From: Anaeromonas frigoriresistens
Lineage (GTDB): Bacteria > Bacillota > Clostridia > Tissierellales > SIT17
Assembly: GCF_016820655.1 (NCBI RefSeq)
Contig: NZ_WSFT01000053.1
Span: forward strand, 485,253-549,252
Length of the DNA stretch: 64,000 nt
Reading direction: 5' to 3'
Shown: in pieces, positions 17,362 through 26,031 of the stretch
How positions within the stretch are numbered: position 1 is the first letter of the stretch
Layout: each line of letters begins with the position of its first letter
Position numbers and translations under genes: made by a program
Notes under the pieces: generated by a model
What the model was told of the DNA's origin: nothing
Database searches by the model: none
What the model saw: the letters and a program-made list of their open reading frames with translations, nothing else

Positions 17362-18354
17362 TTATTCTTTGTAAATAAAATCATAAGCATATTTATTATC
17401 TTCTTCTTTTTTATACCCATTAGTTGATAAAATAATTTTTTTAATTAAAGATACCAGTCCTAAAGAAATCAATATGATGGATACTATTAGATAATAAATA
17501 TAAAAATTAGTAAACTGTCCAAATATCCACAAAACTAATCCACTTACAAAGTATTTTTTCCATTTAGATGGTGATATCAAATTATTGCTATATTCACTTA
17601 TATTCTTTTTTTCTTTACTAAGTTTATTCAAAATATAACCTTCTATATCCTTTTCTTTAGGAAACATCGAAGTTTCTTTTAAAATTTTCACTATATCTCT
17701 CATGTTAATCAAATAAATTTTCATATGCTTATCTATTTTTTTCAATAAATTATTAGCTTCCTCAGTATAATCAGTAGTAGTTATTATTATTCCCTCATCA
17801 AAATTATTTCTTCTAAGATCCATAAAAAATTCTCTAACTATTTCTTCATTTACATCGTATCCCCTAGTATACTGTAATGTTTTGACTGCTATCTTTTTAT
17901 AGTCTTTTTCTAATTCTATGTTAAAATCTTTTAATTGTGATTTAAATAAATTAACAAATTTTAAATCCTTAAACATATTAAAAAAATATTCCATAAACTC
18001 TTCAGGAGATTTATTTAGCAATTCATTATAAATCATATCTATAACTATATTTTCTTTAATCCATACTTTAGATTTTTCTAATTCTTTATATTTTTTTATT
18101 TTTATTAGAATAAAGAACGATATAGTAATAAGCAGACTTATAATTACAGATAAATAGATATTTTTTGATTTAACTATAAAAAACATTGATAAACTGATAA
18201 ATATTATTATCGATAAGAAAAGTCTATCTACTTCTCTAGCTATTAATGTTTTACCTCCTTTAGTTTGACTAATATAAAAAGATTTTAGTTTATATTTATT
18301 AGCTTTCTTAAAAATATATTTTTTTGTTTTACTCCATAATAAATTAATGTCCAT
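17362..18354 (-). CDS. Membrane protein with a degenerate Mrr-like nuclease domain
   Basis: The 330-residue protein has two helices at about 47-90, a cytoplasmic domain at about 100-245, and two more helices at about 268-315. The middle domain resembles Mrr_cat restriction-endonuclease folds: an EKDYKKIAVKTLQY strand, a helix (NEEIVREFFMDLRR), then the characteristic GIIITTTDYTEEANNLL and IYLINMRDIVKIL. Where active enzymes have a QxK motif this protein reads AVKTLQ, so catalysis is doubtful. It is probably a membrane-bound DNA- or protein-binding relative. It lies next to DUF1461 and DedA genes on the same strand. Confidence 0.5.
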   Translation of the reverse strand: MDINLLWSKTKKYIFKKANKYKLKSFYISQTKGGKTLIAREVDRLFLSIIIFISLSMFFIVKSKNIYLSVIISLLITISFFILIKIKKYKELEKSKVWIKENIVIDMIYNELLNKSPEEFMEYFFNMFKDLKFVNLFKSQLKDFNIELEKDYKKIAVKTLQYTRGYDVNEEIVREFFMDLRRNNFDEGIIITTTDYTEEANNLLKKIDKHMKIYLINMRDIVKILKETSMFPKEKDIEGYILNKLSKEKKNISEYSNNLISPSKWKKYFVSGLVLWIFGQFTNFYIYYLIVSIILISLGLVSLIKKIILSTNGYKKEEDNKYAYDFIYKE

Positions 18355-18397
18355 AATATCCTCCTTTTTGAGGTATTATAGACATTAACTCATACTT

Positions 18398-19066
18398 TTA
18401 TTCCATTTTATGCTTTTCTCTTAAACCAATTCCTAAAAGAAATAGTATTATCAATTGTAATATAAAATATGTTAATATTCTCATAGAAATACTGTAAAAA
18501 AAGTCTAAAGGAAGCATTTGAATAAGAATATCTGTTTTGGGATTTAGTAGCCAAAGATCATTTGTAAATAAAATTTCATGAAAAATAGTAAAATATTTAT
18601 TGAAATTTATGCTTATTGCTATGCCAAATAATCCAAGAATTAATATCGGTACAATAGAAGATATCATCAAAAGCTTATATAAAATTTTAGGATAAAATTT
18701 AATTATGAAAAAAAGACTTATTATTAAGATTATTATTGCTATATTTTTAATGATAAAACCTTTTTCAAATAAATCCTTTACATCAACCATATGTAGTCTT
18801 TCTCGTTCTTCAAACACAACTTCTTCTTTTCCATTTACTTCTGCTCTTATAATCAGATCATCTCTTTTCCCTTTCATGTACTTAAGTAATTCATCAGTTA
18901 CTTCCATTAAAGTATCTTTTTCTATTTTTGTTATTCCTTGTATATTATACTCATCAAATTTATTAGAATAAAATTCTTTATCAAAAGTTGATATTTGAAC
19001 ATCAATAAATAAAATAGTTATTATTAAAGAAATTACAAAAATTATACTTATAAAAATTCTCTTCAT
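18398..19066 (-). CDS. TIGR01906/DUF1461 family integral membrane protein
   Basis: The start is ATG 19066 behind GGGGGA; a TTG at 19087 lies upstream of that site. The 222-residue protein has an N-terminal helix, an extracytoplasmic domain of about 85 residues (with EKDTLMEVTDELLKYMKG), then three or four more helices. The segment FTIFHEILFTNDLWLLNPKTD, followed by LIQMLPLDFF, is the hallmark of the DUF1461 family. Function unknown. It follows the DedA gene closely and may be co-transcribed with it. Confidence 0.75.
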   Translation of the reverse strand: MKRIFISIIFVISLIITILFIDVQISTFDKEFYSNKFDEYNIQGITKIEKDTLMEVTDELLKYMKGKRDDLIIRAEVNGKEEVVFEERERLHMVDVKDLFEKGFIIKNIAIIILIISLFFIIKFYPKILYKLLMISSIVPILILGLFGIAISINFNKYFTIFHEILFTNDLWLLNPKTDILIQMLPLDFFYSISMRILTYFILQLIILFLLGIGLREKHKME

Positions 19067-19079
19067 TCTTTTTCCCCCA

Positions 19080-19700
19080 TTAATCAAATATTTTTTTCTT
19101 TATCTTCATAATAATTAAATAAATAAATATTAGTGGTATAATTAACATCAACATTTGTTTATTATACATCTCAATCTTCCTAAATACATAAGTCCAATTT
19201 TCTCCTAATACCTTACCTAATGTAATCAAAGCAATATGATGAATACTTGTAATTATAAATATAGAAGTATAAGCTACTTTCCTTTCCACCTTAAAAACTC
19301 CAGCTGATAATACAGCTATTGAATATATACCAGGTATAAACTTACTTACTATAATAACAACTGATCCAAATCTATCAAATAATCTTCTTAATTTTAGTAC
19401 TTTGTCAGTTTCAAATAATCTATTAATTATTTTTGAATGTAAAATTTTTTCTCCTTCTTTATTTCCTAATAAGTATAAAGCAACAGATGAAAAATAGGTT
19501 GCAGAAATGGCATTAATAATCACTAAAATAATATTTACTCCTGCTATTTCTGATAAGTATCCCTCTAATATCAATACCATATCACCCGGATAGGGTGGAA
19601 ATAATACTTGTAATGCTTGAGATAAAAAAAAGAAAATATATGATAGTAGTATATTTTTAGAAACAAGATTTTTTGAAAATTGTATAATTAATTCTTCCAT
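19080..19700 (-). CDS. DedA/VTT-domain family membrane protein
   Basis: The 206-residue protein shows the DedA layout: a membrane-entering loop with LFPPYPGDMVLILEGYLS, a middle charged loop, the VTT segment FDRFGSVVIIVSKFIPG and a final hydrophobic helix. DedA proteins move lipid carriers such as undecaprenyl phosphate or phosphatidylethanolamine across the membrane. The usual acidic and Arg residues of the reentrant loops are only partly present, so the substrate is not clear. First gene of a two-gene unit with the DUF1461 protein. Confidence 0.8.
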   Translation of the reverse strand: MEELIIQFSKNLVSKNILLSYIFFFLSQALQVLFPPYPGDMVLILEGYLSEIAGVNIILVIINAISATYFSSVALYLLGNKEGEKILHSKIINRLFETDKVLKLRRLFDRFGSVVIIVSKFIPGIYSIAVLSAGVFKVERKVAYTSIFIITSIHHIALITLGKVLGENWTYVFRKIEMYNKQMLMLIIPLIFIYLIIMKIKKKIFD

Positions 19701-19807
19701 ACTAGCACTCCTTACTTAAGTGAATATAATAAATATACCCTACATATAAAATATTACTTTATATTATTTATTATAATATCATATTACTTAAATCTGTAAA
19801 ATAAAAA

Positions 19808-19833
19808 GGCGGACAAATTATAATCAGTCCGCC
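19808..19833 (-). terminator. Terminator of the small gene upstream of arcA
   Basis: GC-rich 7-bp stem GGCGGAC/GTCCGCC followed on the minus strand by TTTTTATTTT. Confidence 0.8.
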
Positions 19834-19869
19834 GCTAAATTATATCATTAAAGTATACTTTATCTGATA

Positions 19870-20037
19870 CTATGCCATAGCTTTTTCTAATTTACTCAAA
19901 TGTTGAACTGGAAACATTTTTAGTAATTCTTTAAATTGATCTACTGTCAAACCACTGGTAGTAGTATAAATATTGATCTTTTCCTCTAGATTTGCATTTT
20001 TAAAGTCATTTTTAACTTGTTCAAAGGTTTTTTTCAT
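19870..20037 (-). CDS. Small unknown protein (55 residues)
   Basis: ATG 20037 follows GGGAG at a good distance; an ATG at 20055 is a possible longer start with a poor ribosome binding site. The product is soluble and helical (EQVKNDFKNANLEEKINIYTT then a short helix TVDQFKELLKMF). It has no recognised domain. Its own terminator and clear Shine-Dalgarno sequence argue that it is real. It is divergent from arcA, so a shared control region (20038-20193) is possible. Confidence 0.6.
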   Translation of the reverse strand: MKKTFEQVKNDFKNANLEEKINIYTTTSGLTVDQFKELLKMFPVQHLSKLEKAMA

Positions 20038-20193
20038 TTTCTCTACTCCCTTCATTGTATAGTCATAATAATTAATAACTATAATTTAGTTTAAGTCATA
20101 ATAAATAAATTTATTCTTACCAATATATAATATATAAAATATTTTTTATAAAATTACATATCCTAAGATTATATAACTTTTAGGAGGTAAACT

Positions 20194-21417
20194 ATGAAAA
20201 ATGAAGTTCATGTATATAGCGAAATAGGTCAATTAAAAACTGTATTGCTTCATAAACCATATCATGAAATAGAAAATCTTGTTCCAGAGTATTTAGAAAG
20301 ATTACTTTTTGATGATATAGCATACATTAAACAAGCAAGAATAGAGCACGATGTTTTTGCTGATTTATTAAGAAAAAATGGTGCAGAAGTATTGTATTTA
20401 TCTGATTTAGTTTCAGAAGTTCTTGAGAATGAAGAAATAAAAAATAAGTTTTTAGATGAATTTATTGATGAAGGAAATGTTTCCTCTGTACAACTAAAGA
20501 AGACATTAATAGAATATCTAAAAAATTTTGAGACTAAAGATATGGTTGAAAAAATTATATCAGGAATTAGAACAAAGGATATACCTGAGATTAAAAATAA
20601 GTCTCTAGTTGATATGGTAAATGAAAGAGAAGACTATCCATTTTATTTAGATCCATTACCTAATCTTTATTTTCAAAGGGATCCATTTGCTACAATTGGG
20701 TCAGGAATTACATTAAATAGAATGAGCACAATAACAAGAAATAGAGAAACAATCTTTGCTAAATATATCTTTGATTATCATTCTAGATTTAAAGGTGTTC
20801 ATAAATGGTATGATAGAAATGAAAAGTATGCTTTAGAAGGTGGAGATGAATTAGTTTTATCAAATAAAGTTTTAGCTATCGGAATAAGTCAAAGAACAAC
20901 TGCTAAAGCTATTCAATCAGTTGCTAAAAGAATTTTAGGTAAAGAATCTTTTGAAACAATTTTAGCATTTAATATTCCAAAAGCTAGAGCTTATATGCAC
21001 TTAGATACAGTTTTTACAATGGTAGATCATGATAGCTTTACTATACATCCAGGAATAGAAGGTCCATTAGAACTGTATAGTATCAGAATGGATAAAGATA
21101 ATTCTTTATCTATTAAATTCGAAAAAGAAGAGCTATCAACAATTTTAAGTAAATACCTTGATCTTCCATCAGTTAATCTAATAAGATGTGGAGGTGGAGA
21201 TTTTATTGATGCAGGTAGAGAACAATGGAGTGATGGTTCTAATACTTTAGCTATATCCCCTGGCAAAGTATTATGTTATGATAGAAACTATGTTACAAAT
21301 GAAGCCTTAAGAAAAAACGGGATAGAAGTAATAGAAATGCCATCCTACGAATTGTCTAGAGGAAGAGGTGGCCCAAGATGTATGAGTATGCCATTGGTAA
21401 GAGAAGACTTAAATTAA
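20194..21417 (+). CDS. arcA: Arginine deiminase
   Basis: The 407-residue enzyme hydrolyses arginine to citrulline and ammonia, the first step of the ATP-yielding arginine deiminase pathway. Substrate-binding segments [19 protein letters not shown] and [10 protein letters not shown] are present, as is the nucleophilic Cys396 in [11 protein letters not shown] near the C-terminus. The start follows AGGAGG. No arcB, arcC or arcD genes are adjacent, so the gene is a single unit ending in a bidirectional terminator. Confidence 0.97.
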   Translation: MKNEVHVYSEIGQLKTVLLHKPYHEIENLVPEYLERLLFDDIAYIKQARIEHDVFADLLRKNGAEVLYLSDLVSEVLENEEIKNKFLDEFIDEGNVSSVQLKKTLIEYLKNFETKDMVEKIISGIRTKDIPEIKNKSLVDMVNEREDYPFYLDPLPNLYFQRDPFATIGSGITLNRMSTITRNRETIFAKYIFDYHSRFKGVHKWYDRNEKYALEGGDELVLSNKVLAIGISQRTTAKAIQSVAKRILGKESFETILAFNIPKARAYMHLDTVFTMVDHDSFTIHPGIEGPLELYSIRMDKDNSLSIKFEKEELSTILSKYLDLPSVNLIRCGGGDFIDAGREQWSDGSNTLAISPGKVLCYDRNYVTNEALRKNGIEVIEMPSYELSRGRGGPRCMSMPLVREDLN

Positions 21418-21420
21418 TAT

Positions 21421-21456
21421 AAAAATATCCTAGCATTGATATGCTAGGATATTTTT
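21421..21456. terminator. Bidirectional terminator after arcA
   Basis: Perfect 15-bp stem (21421-21435 with 21442-21456) between convergent genes, with A/T runs on both sides. Confidence 0.85.
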
Positions 21457-22582
21457 ATAGAGATAATGCTTTATGGCTTTCTTTAAGTTGATGAATTATT
21501 TGTATTTTTTGAGGGCATTTCTCGATACATTTCCCACATTCAATGCATACGGAAGCATTATGTCCTCTATTGTTTTCACCATTTAATTTTTTATATTCCT
21601 CTTTTGAATAATCTTTAATATCATATAGTTTATAATAGTTCATTAATTCAAATACCCTAGGTATATTAATATCTTTAGGACAAGGAATACAATACTTACA
21701 TCCTGTGCAGTAAAGATCTGATAACTTTTGCATTTCCTTCATTGACTTGTTTACTATATCTAATTCTTCATTGTTTAAATAATTACTTTCATTTGTAATT
21801 CTCACATTTTCTTCAAGCATTTTTATATTTTCCATTCCAGATAAAGCACATGTAACATATGGGTTTGCCAATACAAATTTTAATGCTATCTCATTACTGC
21901 TATATAACTTTTTTGGTAATAAATTTTGAATTACTTCAGAAGGAGTTCCTAGCCTCCCACCAGCTATAGGACCCATTATTGCAACCCCTATTCCTTTTTC
22001 ATTAGCATATTTTATAGCTGTTTCATTTTTCTTATCAAGTAAATTGTATTGTACCAACATTGATTCAAAATTATCTGTATCTATAATTTTAAATAAATTT
22101 TCTGGTGCATCGTGAAAGGAAAAGCTTAAATGTCTAATTAGTCCTTCTTCTTTTGCTTTTATAGCTTCATATAGAGCTCCATCTTTCTTATCAATTTTTT
22201 CTTGATACATTTTAAGATTTATCCCCCATAAATGATAAAAGTCTATGTAATCTGTATCTAATCGTTTGAGAGATTGGTTTAAATACTTTCTAAAGGTTTC
22301 AACACTCCCATCTTCGATAGGATTTTTAGTAGATATATATACATTTTCCCTAAAAGGGTTTAGTGCTTTTCCTACGATTTCTTCACTTTGACTATTACAG
22401 TAAAAGGGTGCTGTATCAAAATAATTAACTCCTAATTCATAAGCCCGTCTTAATAATTCTATCGATTTTTCTTCATCAAGATCAGATTGCATATTTTCTT
22501 CGTCTATTCTCGGTAATCTCATACAACCAAATCCTAATCTCGATATCATCTTACCGGTAGTTCCATATTCTTTATAATTCAT
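21455..22582 (-). CDS. Aldo/keto reductase with C-terminal [4Fe-4S] ferredoxin domain
   Basis: The 375-residue protein has an aldo/keto reductase barrel (GFGCMRLPRI, then DTAPFYCNSQSEEIVGKAL, and FYHLWGIN in place of the usual catalytic His region). It is followed at about residues 295-365 by two cysteine clusters, CTGCKYCIPCP and CIECGKCIEKCP, that should bind iron-sulfur clusters. This fusion is common in anaerobes and suggests electron exchange between NAD(P)H or ferredoxin and an unknown carbonyl substrate. Divergent from the SelW-like gene. Confidence 0.9.
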   Translation of the reverse strand: MNYKEYGTTGKMISRLGFGCMRLPRIDEENMQSDLDEEKSIELLRRAYELGVNYFDTAPFYCNSQSEEIVGKALNPFRENVYISTKNPIEDGSVETFRKYLNQSLKRLDTDYIDFYHLWGINLKMYQEKIDKKDGALYEAIKAKEEGLIRHLSFSFHDAPENLFKIIDTDNFESMLVQYNLLDKKNETAIKYANEKGIGVAIMGPIAGGRLGTPSEVIQNLLPKKLYSSNEIALKFVLANPYVTCALSGMENIKMLEENVRITNESNYLNNEELDIVNKSMKEMQKLSDLYCTGCKYCIPCPKDINIPRVFELMNYYKLYDIKDYSKEEYKKLNGENNRGHNASVCIECGKCIEKCPQKIQIIHQLKESHKALSL

Positions 22583-22716
22583 TTTAATCCCCCCTAATAT
22601 TAATAATTGTATCTCCTTATAGTCAAAAGTGCAATTGATTAAATATTAAATTTTAAGGTATAATAAATATGTATACATATTGTTGTTATACGTAATAATA
22701 CGAGGAGGAATTATTT

Positions 22717-22953
22717 ATGAAAAAAAATCTAAGCATAGAGTACTGTACTTCATGAAACTATTTACCTAAGGCCGTGGGTCTTACACAAAGCTTATTAGCA
22801 GAACACACTAACAATATTGAAAATTTAACCTTGATACCTTCTTCTGGAGGAGTATTTGAAGTTAAATTGAATGATGAGTTGATATTCTCTAAAAAAGAAT
22901 TAGATAGATTTCCTATTGAAGATGAAGTTGAAAAAATAATAAGAGAAAAATAA
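22717..22953 (+). CDS. SelW/Rdx-family selenoprotein (CxxU, in-frame UGA)
   Basis: ATG 22717 follows GAGGAGG. The frame reads through TGA at 22753-22755 and ends at TAA 22951-22953. With UGA as selenocysteine the 78-residue product has C10-T-S-U13, the CxxU motif of the SelW/SelT/SelH (Rdx) family. The family pattern YCxxUxYxPxA follows, and further on SSGGVFEVKLNDELIFSKK is the typical beta-hairpin. About 9 nt after the UGA an ACCUA/UGGGU stem with a six-base loop (AGGCCG) is a plausible SECIS. This is a small thioredoxin-fold redox protein of unknown partner. Confidence 0.9.
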
Positions 22954-22988
22954 TAAAATATACTAGGATATCCTAGTATATTTTATTA
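22951..22988. terminator. 38-bp perfect palindrome terminating selW-like and uvsE
   Basis: Positions 22951-22988 read the same on both strands and include the stop codon of the selenoprotein gene and that of uvsE. Works as a convergent terminator. Confidence 0.8.
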
Positions 22989-24217
22989 AAATAATAAGAA
23001 TTGAGTAAATAATCTTGTCTATATTTTACTGTTAATTCATAAAGATATTTCTTAACTTCTGATATATGAATATCCTTTTGTTTATAGTCTCTTACAATAT
23101 TAAATAGTTTTTCTCTTTCCTCTTTTGTAGAATCTTTCTTAAAATATCCCCATATATGATTTATTGTATTAATTTCGTCTCCTATGGATTTTTCTTTATT
23201 AAGGCTCTTGTCTAACATATATATAAATTTCTGTAATTCAGGGGAATCTGAATTTATATATTTACTTATAGTCTTATAATCATAATAGGACTTTTCCATG
23301 ATATTATATTTATACTTTCCCCATTCGTTTCTTAAGACATTAATATCATTATTCATTAATGTCATTAATTTTTCTGTAGAAATATTTTTATCCTTTACTT
23401 CTAGCATTATATCTACATCTTTACTCATGTTATTAATATATTTTAAAAAACTATAGGGCTCTATAGTTTTTGTATGAGAACCTATCCTTTTATAGGGTGC
23501 TTGCTGAGAATAATGAGACTTAGGATTACCATCTTTTGCATCCCAAGTTTTATAAACCTTATTTAAAATATCATTAATTTCATAATTTCCATTTATCTGA
23601 TTGTGTAAATTATCAAATACCACAGGTATATTAATTATATCACTTATATATAATACATCTTCTATTGTATAATTTTTTTCATCATTCTCTATAATCAATC
23701 TATTCTTTACATTATTAGATAAATTATTGAAATTTTCAATAAATCTTTCGATTGCTTTTGATTTATCCCCATAGATACCTCCGATATGTAAAACTATTTT
23801 ATGAGTATAATCATCTGTAATCTCATCTAAAAATTTACCATGATATTCTAATTCTGATATAGCATTATCTACTACAGTCCTATTATTAGAATCTAATACA
23901 GTATACTGACCTGGATGCATAGAGACTCTAAAATCATTTTCTTTTATTATACTCTTAATATTATCAAGTTCATTCTTAAATTCTTTCCACCACTCTATAT
24001 TATTTATTTTATGAGAGCCAAAAGGAATTATATCAGAGCTAATCCTATAAAAATTGATTCCAACGTTTTTATTATATAGTAATATATAAATTAGACTATC
24101 TAAGTTATACTTTATTAACTCTTTTAATCTATCTTCCGATGCATTCTTTAATCTACAGGTTTTAAAATTTGTTTTATTAATTGATTTATTTAAACAAGCA
24201 TATCCTAATCTTATAAT
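22973..24217 (-). CDS. uvsE: UV-damage endonuclease UvsE fused to a DUF1722-like domain, non-AUG start
   Basis: The conserved N-terminus (IRLGYACLNKS, YRISSDIIPFGSH) lies upstream of the first ATG and is preceded by no ATG, GTG or TTG before an in-frame TAA. The best start is ATT 24217 (or ATA 24214), just after AGAGGTGG; this gives about 414 residues. The UvsE barrel follows (MHPGQYTVLD, VLHIGGIYGDK, IENDEKNYT, PVVFDNLHN). UvsE nicks 5' of UV photoproducts. Residues about 300-414 (HIWGYFKKDSTKEER, YLYELTVKYRQDYL) look like DUF1722. The gene overlaps the methyltransferase stop by 7 nt, so coupling may help initiation. Confidence 0.85.
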   Translation of the reverse strand: MIRLGYACLNKSINKTNFKTCRLKNASEDRLKELIKYNLDSLIYILLYNKNVGINFYRISSDIIPFGSHKINNIEWWKEFKNELDNIKSIIKENDFRVSMHPGQYTVLDSNNRTVVDNAISELEYHGKFLDEITDDYTHKIVLHIGGIYGDKSKAIERFIENFNNLSNNVKNRLIIENDEKNYTIEDVLYISDIINIPVVFDNLHNQINGNYEINDILNKVYKTWDAKDGNPKSHYSQQAPYKRIGSHTKTIEPYSFLKYINNMSKDVDIMLEVKDKNISTEKLMTLMNNDINVLRNEWGKYKYNIMEKSYYDYKTISKYINSDSPELQKFIYMLDKSLNKEKSIGDEINTINHIWGYFKKDSTKEEREKLFNIVRDYKQKDIHISEVKKYLYELTVKYRQDYLLNSYYFNKIY

Positions 24218-24921
24218 TGACCACCTCTTATCTTTTTAAATATAATAACATTTCTATTTGGAAAAAACACTTTATAATTAAACTTATTTGCAATCCATCT
24301 CATAGTTTCTTTACTATAAAAGCTTATATGAGTTAAATCATTTTTATAATGCCAATTTTTAAAATTCTCCTTGTCATTTAATAAATTAGTCATTATTGCT
24401 AAATAACCATTTTTCTTCAATAACTTATTTAACCTTATAAATTCACCATAAGGATTGTTGAAATGTTCAATTACTTCAGAAGAAGTAATAAAATCAAATC
24501 TTTCATTTAATACTCTTTTTCTTCTATAAAAATAGGGATCATAAATTTTCATATTATATCTCTTATTTCTCATTATCATAGATAAAGCTGGCACTGGTCC
24601 ACATCCATAATCTAAACCTAACATACCCTCATTTAAATATGGTATCAATTCCTTTATTAATCGACTAAGAAATTTTCTGTATCCCTTATCATTAGGATCA
24701 TTATTATGTTCTTTATACCTACTGAGTTCATCAAATTTATTTAACTGTTGCCATTTATCAACAAATACTAAATCACAATTATTACAACAGAAATAAGATC
24801 TGTAATTATCTCTCTTTTTCCCTTTATAAAAGAATTTAGTATTTATTGATCTACATAAAGGACACCCTCTTGTTTTATAATGATTAAGTTTTCTATGCTT
24901 TTTACGAATAGTAATTTCCAA
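24211..24921 (-). CDS. Class I SAM methyltransferase with N-terminal zinc ribbon
   Basis: The 236-residue protein begins with a basic stretch and a zinc-ribbon-like cysteine pair (CPLC at about 20-23 and CCNNC at about 44-48). A Rossmann methyltransferase follows: LGLDYGCGPVPALS is motif I, then FDFITSSEVIEHFNNPYGEF, and a helix with LNKLLKKNGYLAIMT. The substrate cannot be told; this architecture often modifies small molecules or cell-surface groups. It is the third gene of a four-gene unit ending in uvsE. Confidence 0.82.
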   Translation of the reverse strand: MEITIRKKHRKLNHYKTRGCPLCRSINTKFFYKGKKRDNYRSYFCCNNCDLVFVDKWQQLNKFDELSRYKEHNNDPNDKGYRKFLSRLIKELIPYLNEGMLGLDYGCGPVPALSMIMRNKRYNMKIYDPYFYRRKRVLNERFDFITSSEVIEHFNNPYGEFIRLNKLLKKNGYLAIMTNLLNDKENFKNWHYKNDLTHISFYSKETMRWIANKFNYKVFFPNRNVIIFKKIRGGQL

Positions 24922-24927
24922 GCCCTC

Positions 24928-25458
24928 CTATTTCATCAATACAACTCCAACCCATGTTATATTTTTTGTTCCAAAAATAATCTCTATACCTTTTGTTTTC
25001 ATAGTTTCTACTACATTTACTCCTACTGCTTCTAGTGAAGTTCTTGCTTTGTTAGGATGAATACATTCATTATATCCTTCTACTAATTTACAAGGACTAC
25101 AAAGCTTACATTCTCCTGCAATAAAGCCCAAGGATTTATTATATCCATTTGAAATCAATTTCTCTTCCACTTCTAATACTATTTGATGTAATTTTTTTTG
25201 AGAATTATAATGATCATTTATATTAGGCTTATTAATAATATCCTTTATTAATAATATATATCCTTTATTATAAGACTTAATTATTTCTTTATATTCTTCT
25301 ACCGTTCCAATTCTAGGAGGGCACATAAAATTCTTATTGTATCTCCCACATTTATTTTCTTTACAATAATCTCTAATTGAATCATCAAATATTATTTCAC
25401 TAGGCTCTATTTCATATATTTCTATTCCTCTACTTATATAGTCATTATTATTTAGCAT
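24928..25458 (-). CDS. DUF2284 family predicted metal-binding protein
   Basis: The 176-residue protein is cysteine-rich: YCKENKCGRYNKNFMCPP near residue 30, then GECKLCSPCKL and ECIHPNKARTSLEAVGVNV. This pattern is characteristic of DUF2284 proteins, which probably bind an iron-sulfur cluster or other metal. Cellular function unknown. Gaps of 8 and 6 nt to its neighbours place it firmly in the operon. Confidence 0.85.
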   Translation of the reverse strand: MLNNNDYISRGIEIYEIEPSEIIFDDSIRDYCKENKCGRYNKNFMCPPRIGTVEEYKEIIKSYNKGYILLIKDIINKPNINDHYNSQKKLHQIVLEVEEKLISNGYNKSLGFIAGECKLCSPCKLVEGYNECIHPNKARTSLEAVGVNVVETMKTKGIEIIFGTKNITWVGVVLMK

Positions 25459-25466
25459 TTTTCCAC

Positions 25467-25913
25467 CTACTTACTTATTAGTTTATTTATCAATTCATCA
25501 TAACTAATTGGCAATTCAATATCAAATTCTCCATACTGTATTTTTCCAGTAGCTTCTCTTACTTTTAATCTATCTAAAAAACTCTCTTTGCTTTCTATTA
25601 TATTAAGTTCATATAATCTATCTATAATTTCTGTTATTGTTTCTCCTTTATTAATGATGAATTTTACTTCTTTAGCTTCTTCTTCCATATCTTCTGTTTT
25701 ATCTTTTGATTCATCTTCATTATTATCTTCTAAAGATTCATTTTTTCTTTCGTCTCTTAATTTTATTTCAGTATACTTGGCTACTATCTCCTCATCTGTA
25801 TATTCCTTATACTGTATAGTAGGATTATAATAGAAAATTGAAGCTGTTAGTATAATGCCACTTCCTAATCCTAATAATAAAATAGCTATATCTGTTGTTT
25901 TAAATTTTTTCAT
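25467..25913 (-). CDS. Membrane-anchored protein with an MltG/YceG-like N-terminal domain
   Basis: ATG 25913 follows GGAGGG; an in-frame start further upstream would bury this site. The 148-residue protein has one N-terminal membrane helix (about 6-27), a charged linker rich in E, D and K (about 45-75), and a C-terminal module: FIINKGETITEIIDRLYELN, then a tail with GKIQYGEFDIELPISYDELINKL. That module resembles the LysM-like part of MltG transglycosylases, but the catalytic domain is missing. It opens the operon to DUF2284, methyltransferase and uvsE. Confidence 0.6.
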   Translation of the reverse strand: MKKFKTTDIAILLLGLGSGIILTASIFYYNPTIQYKEYTDEEIVAKYTEIKLRDERKNESLEDNNEDESKDKTEDMEEEAKEVKFIINKGETITEIIDRLYELNIIESKESFLDRLKVREATGKIQYGEFDIELPISYDELINKLISK

Positions 25914-26031
25914 ATGTACCCTCCTTCTATTACTCATTTAATTATACTATATATTTTTAATAAAGTTAAAATGATTAACTTATTTTTTTTATGGTATATG
26001 TGATATATTAATTATATATGGAGGTAATTAA

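Noticed and set aside
20038..20193. ArgR operator upstream of arcA
   Set aside because: Several AT-rich half-site-like stretches exist, but none shows the paired 18-bp ARG-box pattern clearly in this AT-rich background.
22717..22953. Pseudogene with a premature stop codon
   Set aside because: The UGA is exactly at the U of a SelW-type CxxU motif and all family features follow.
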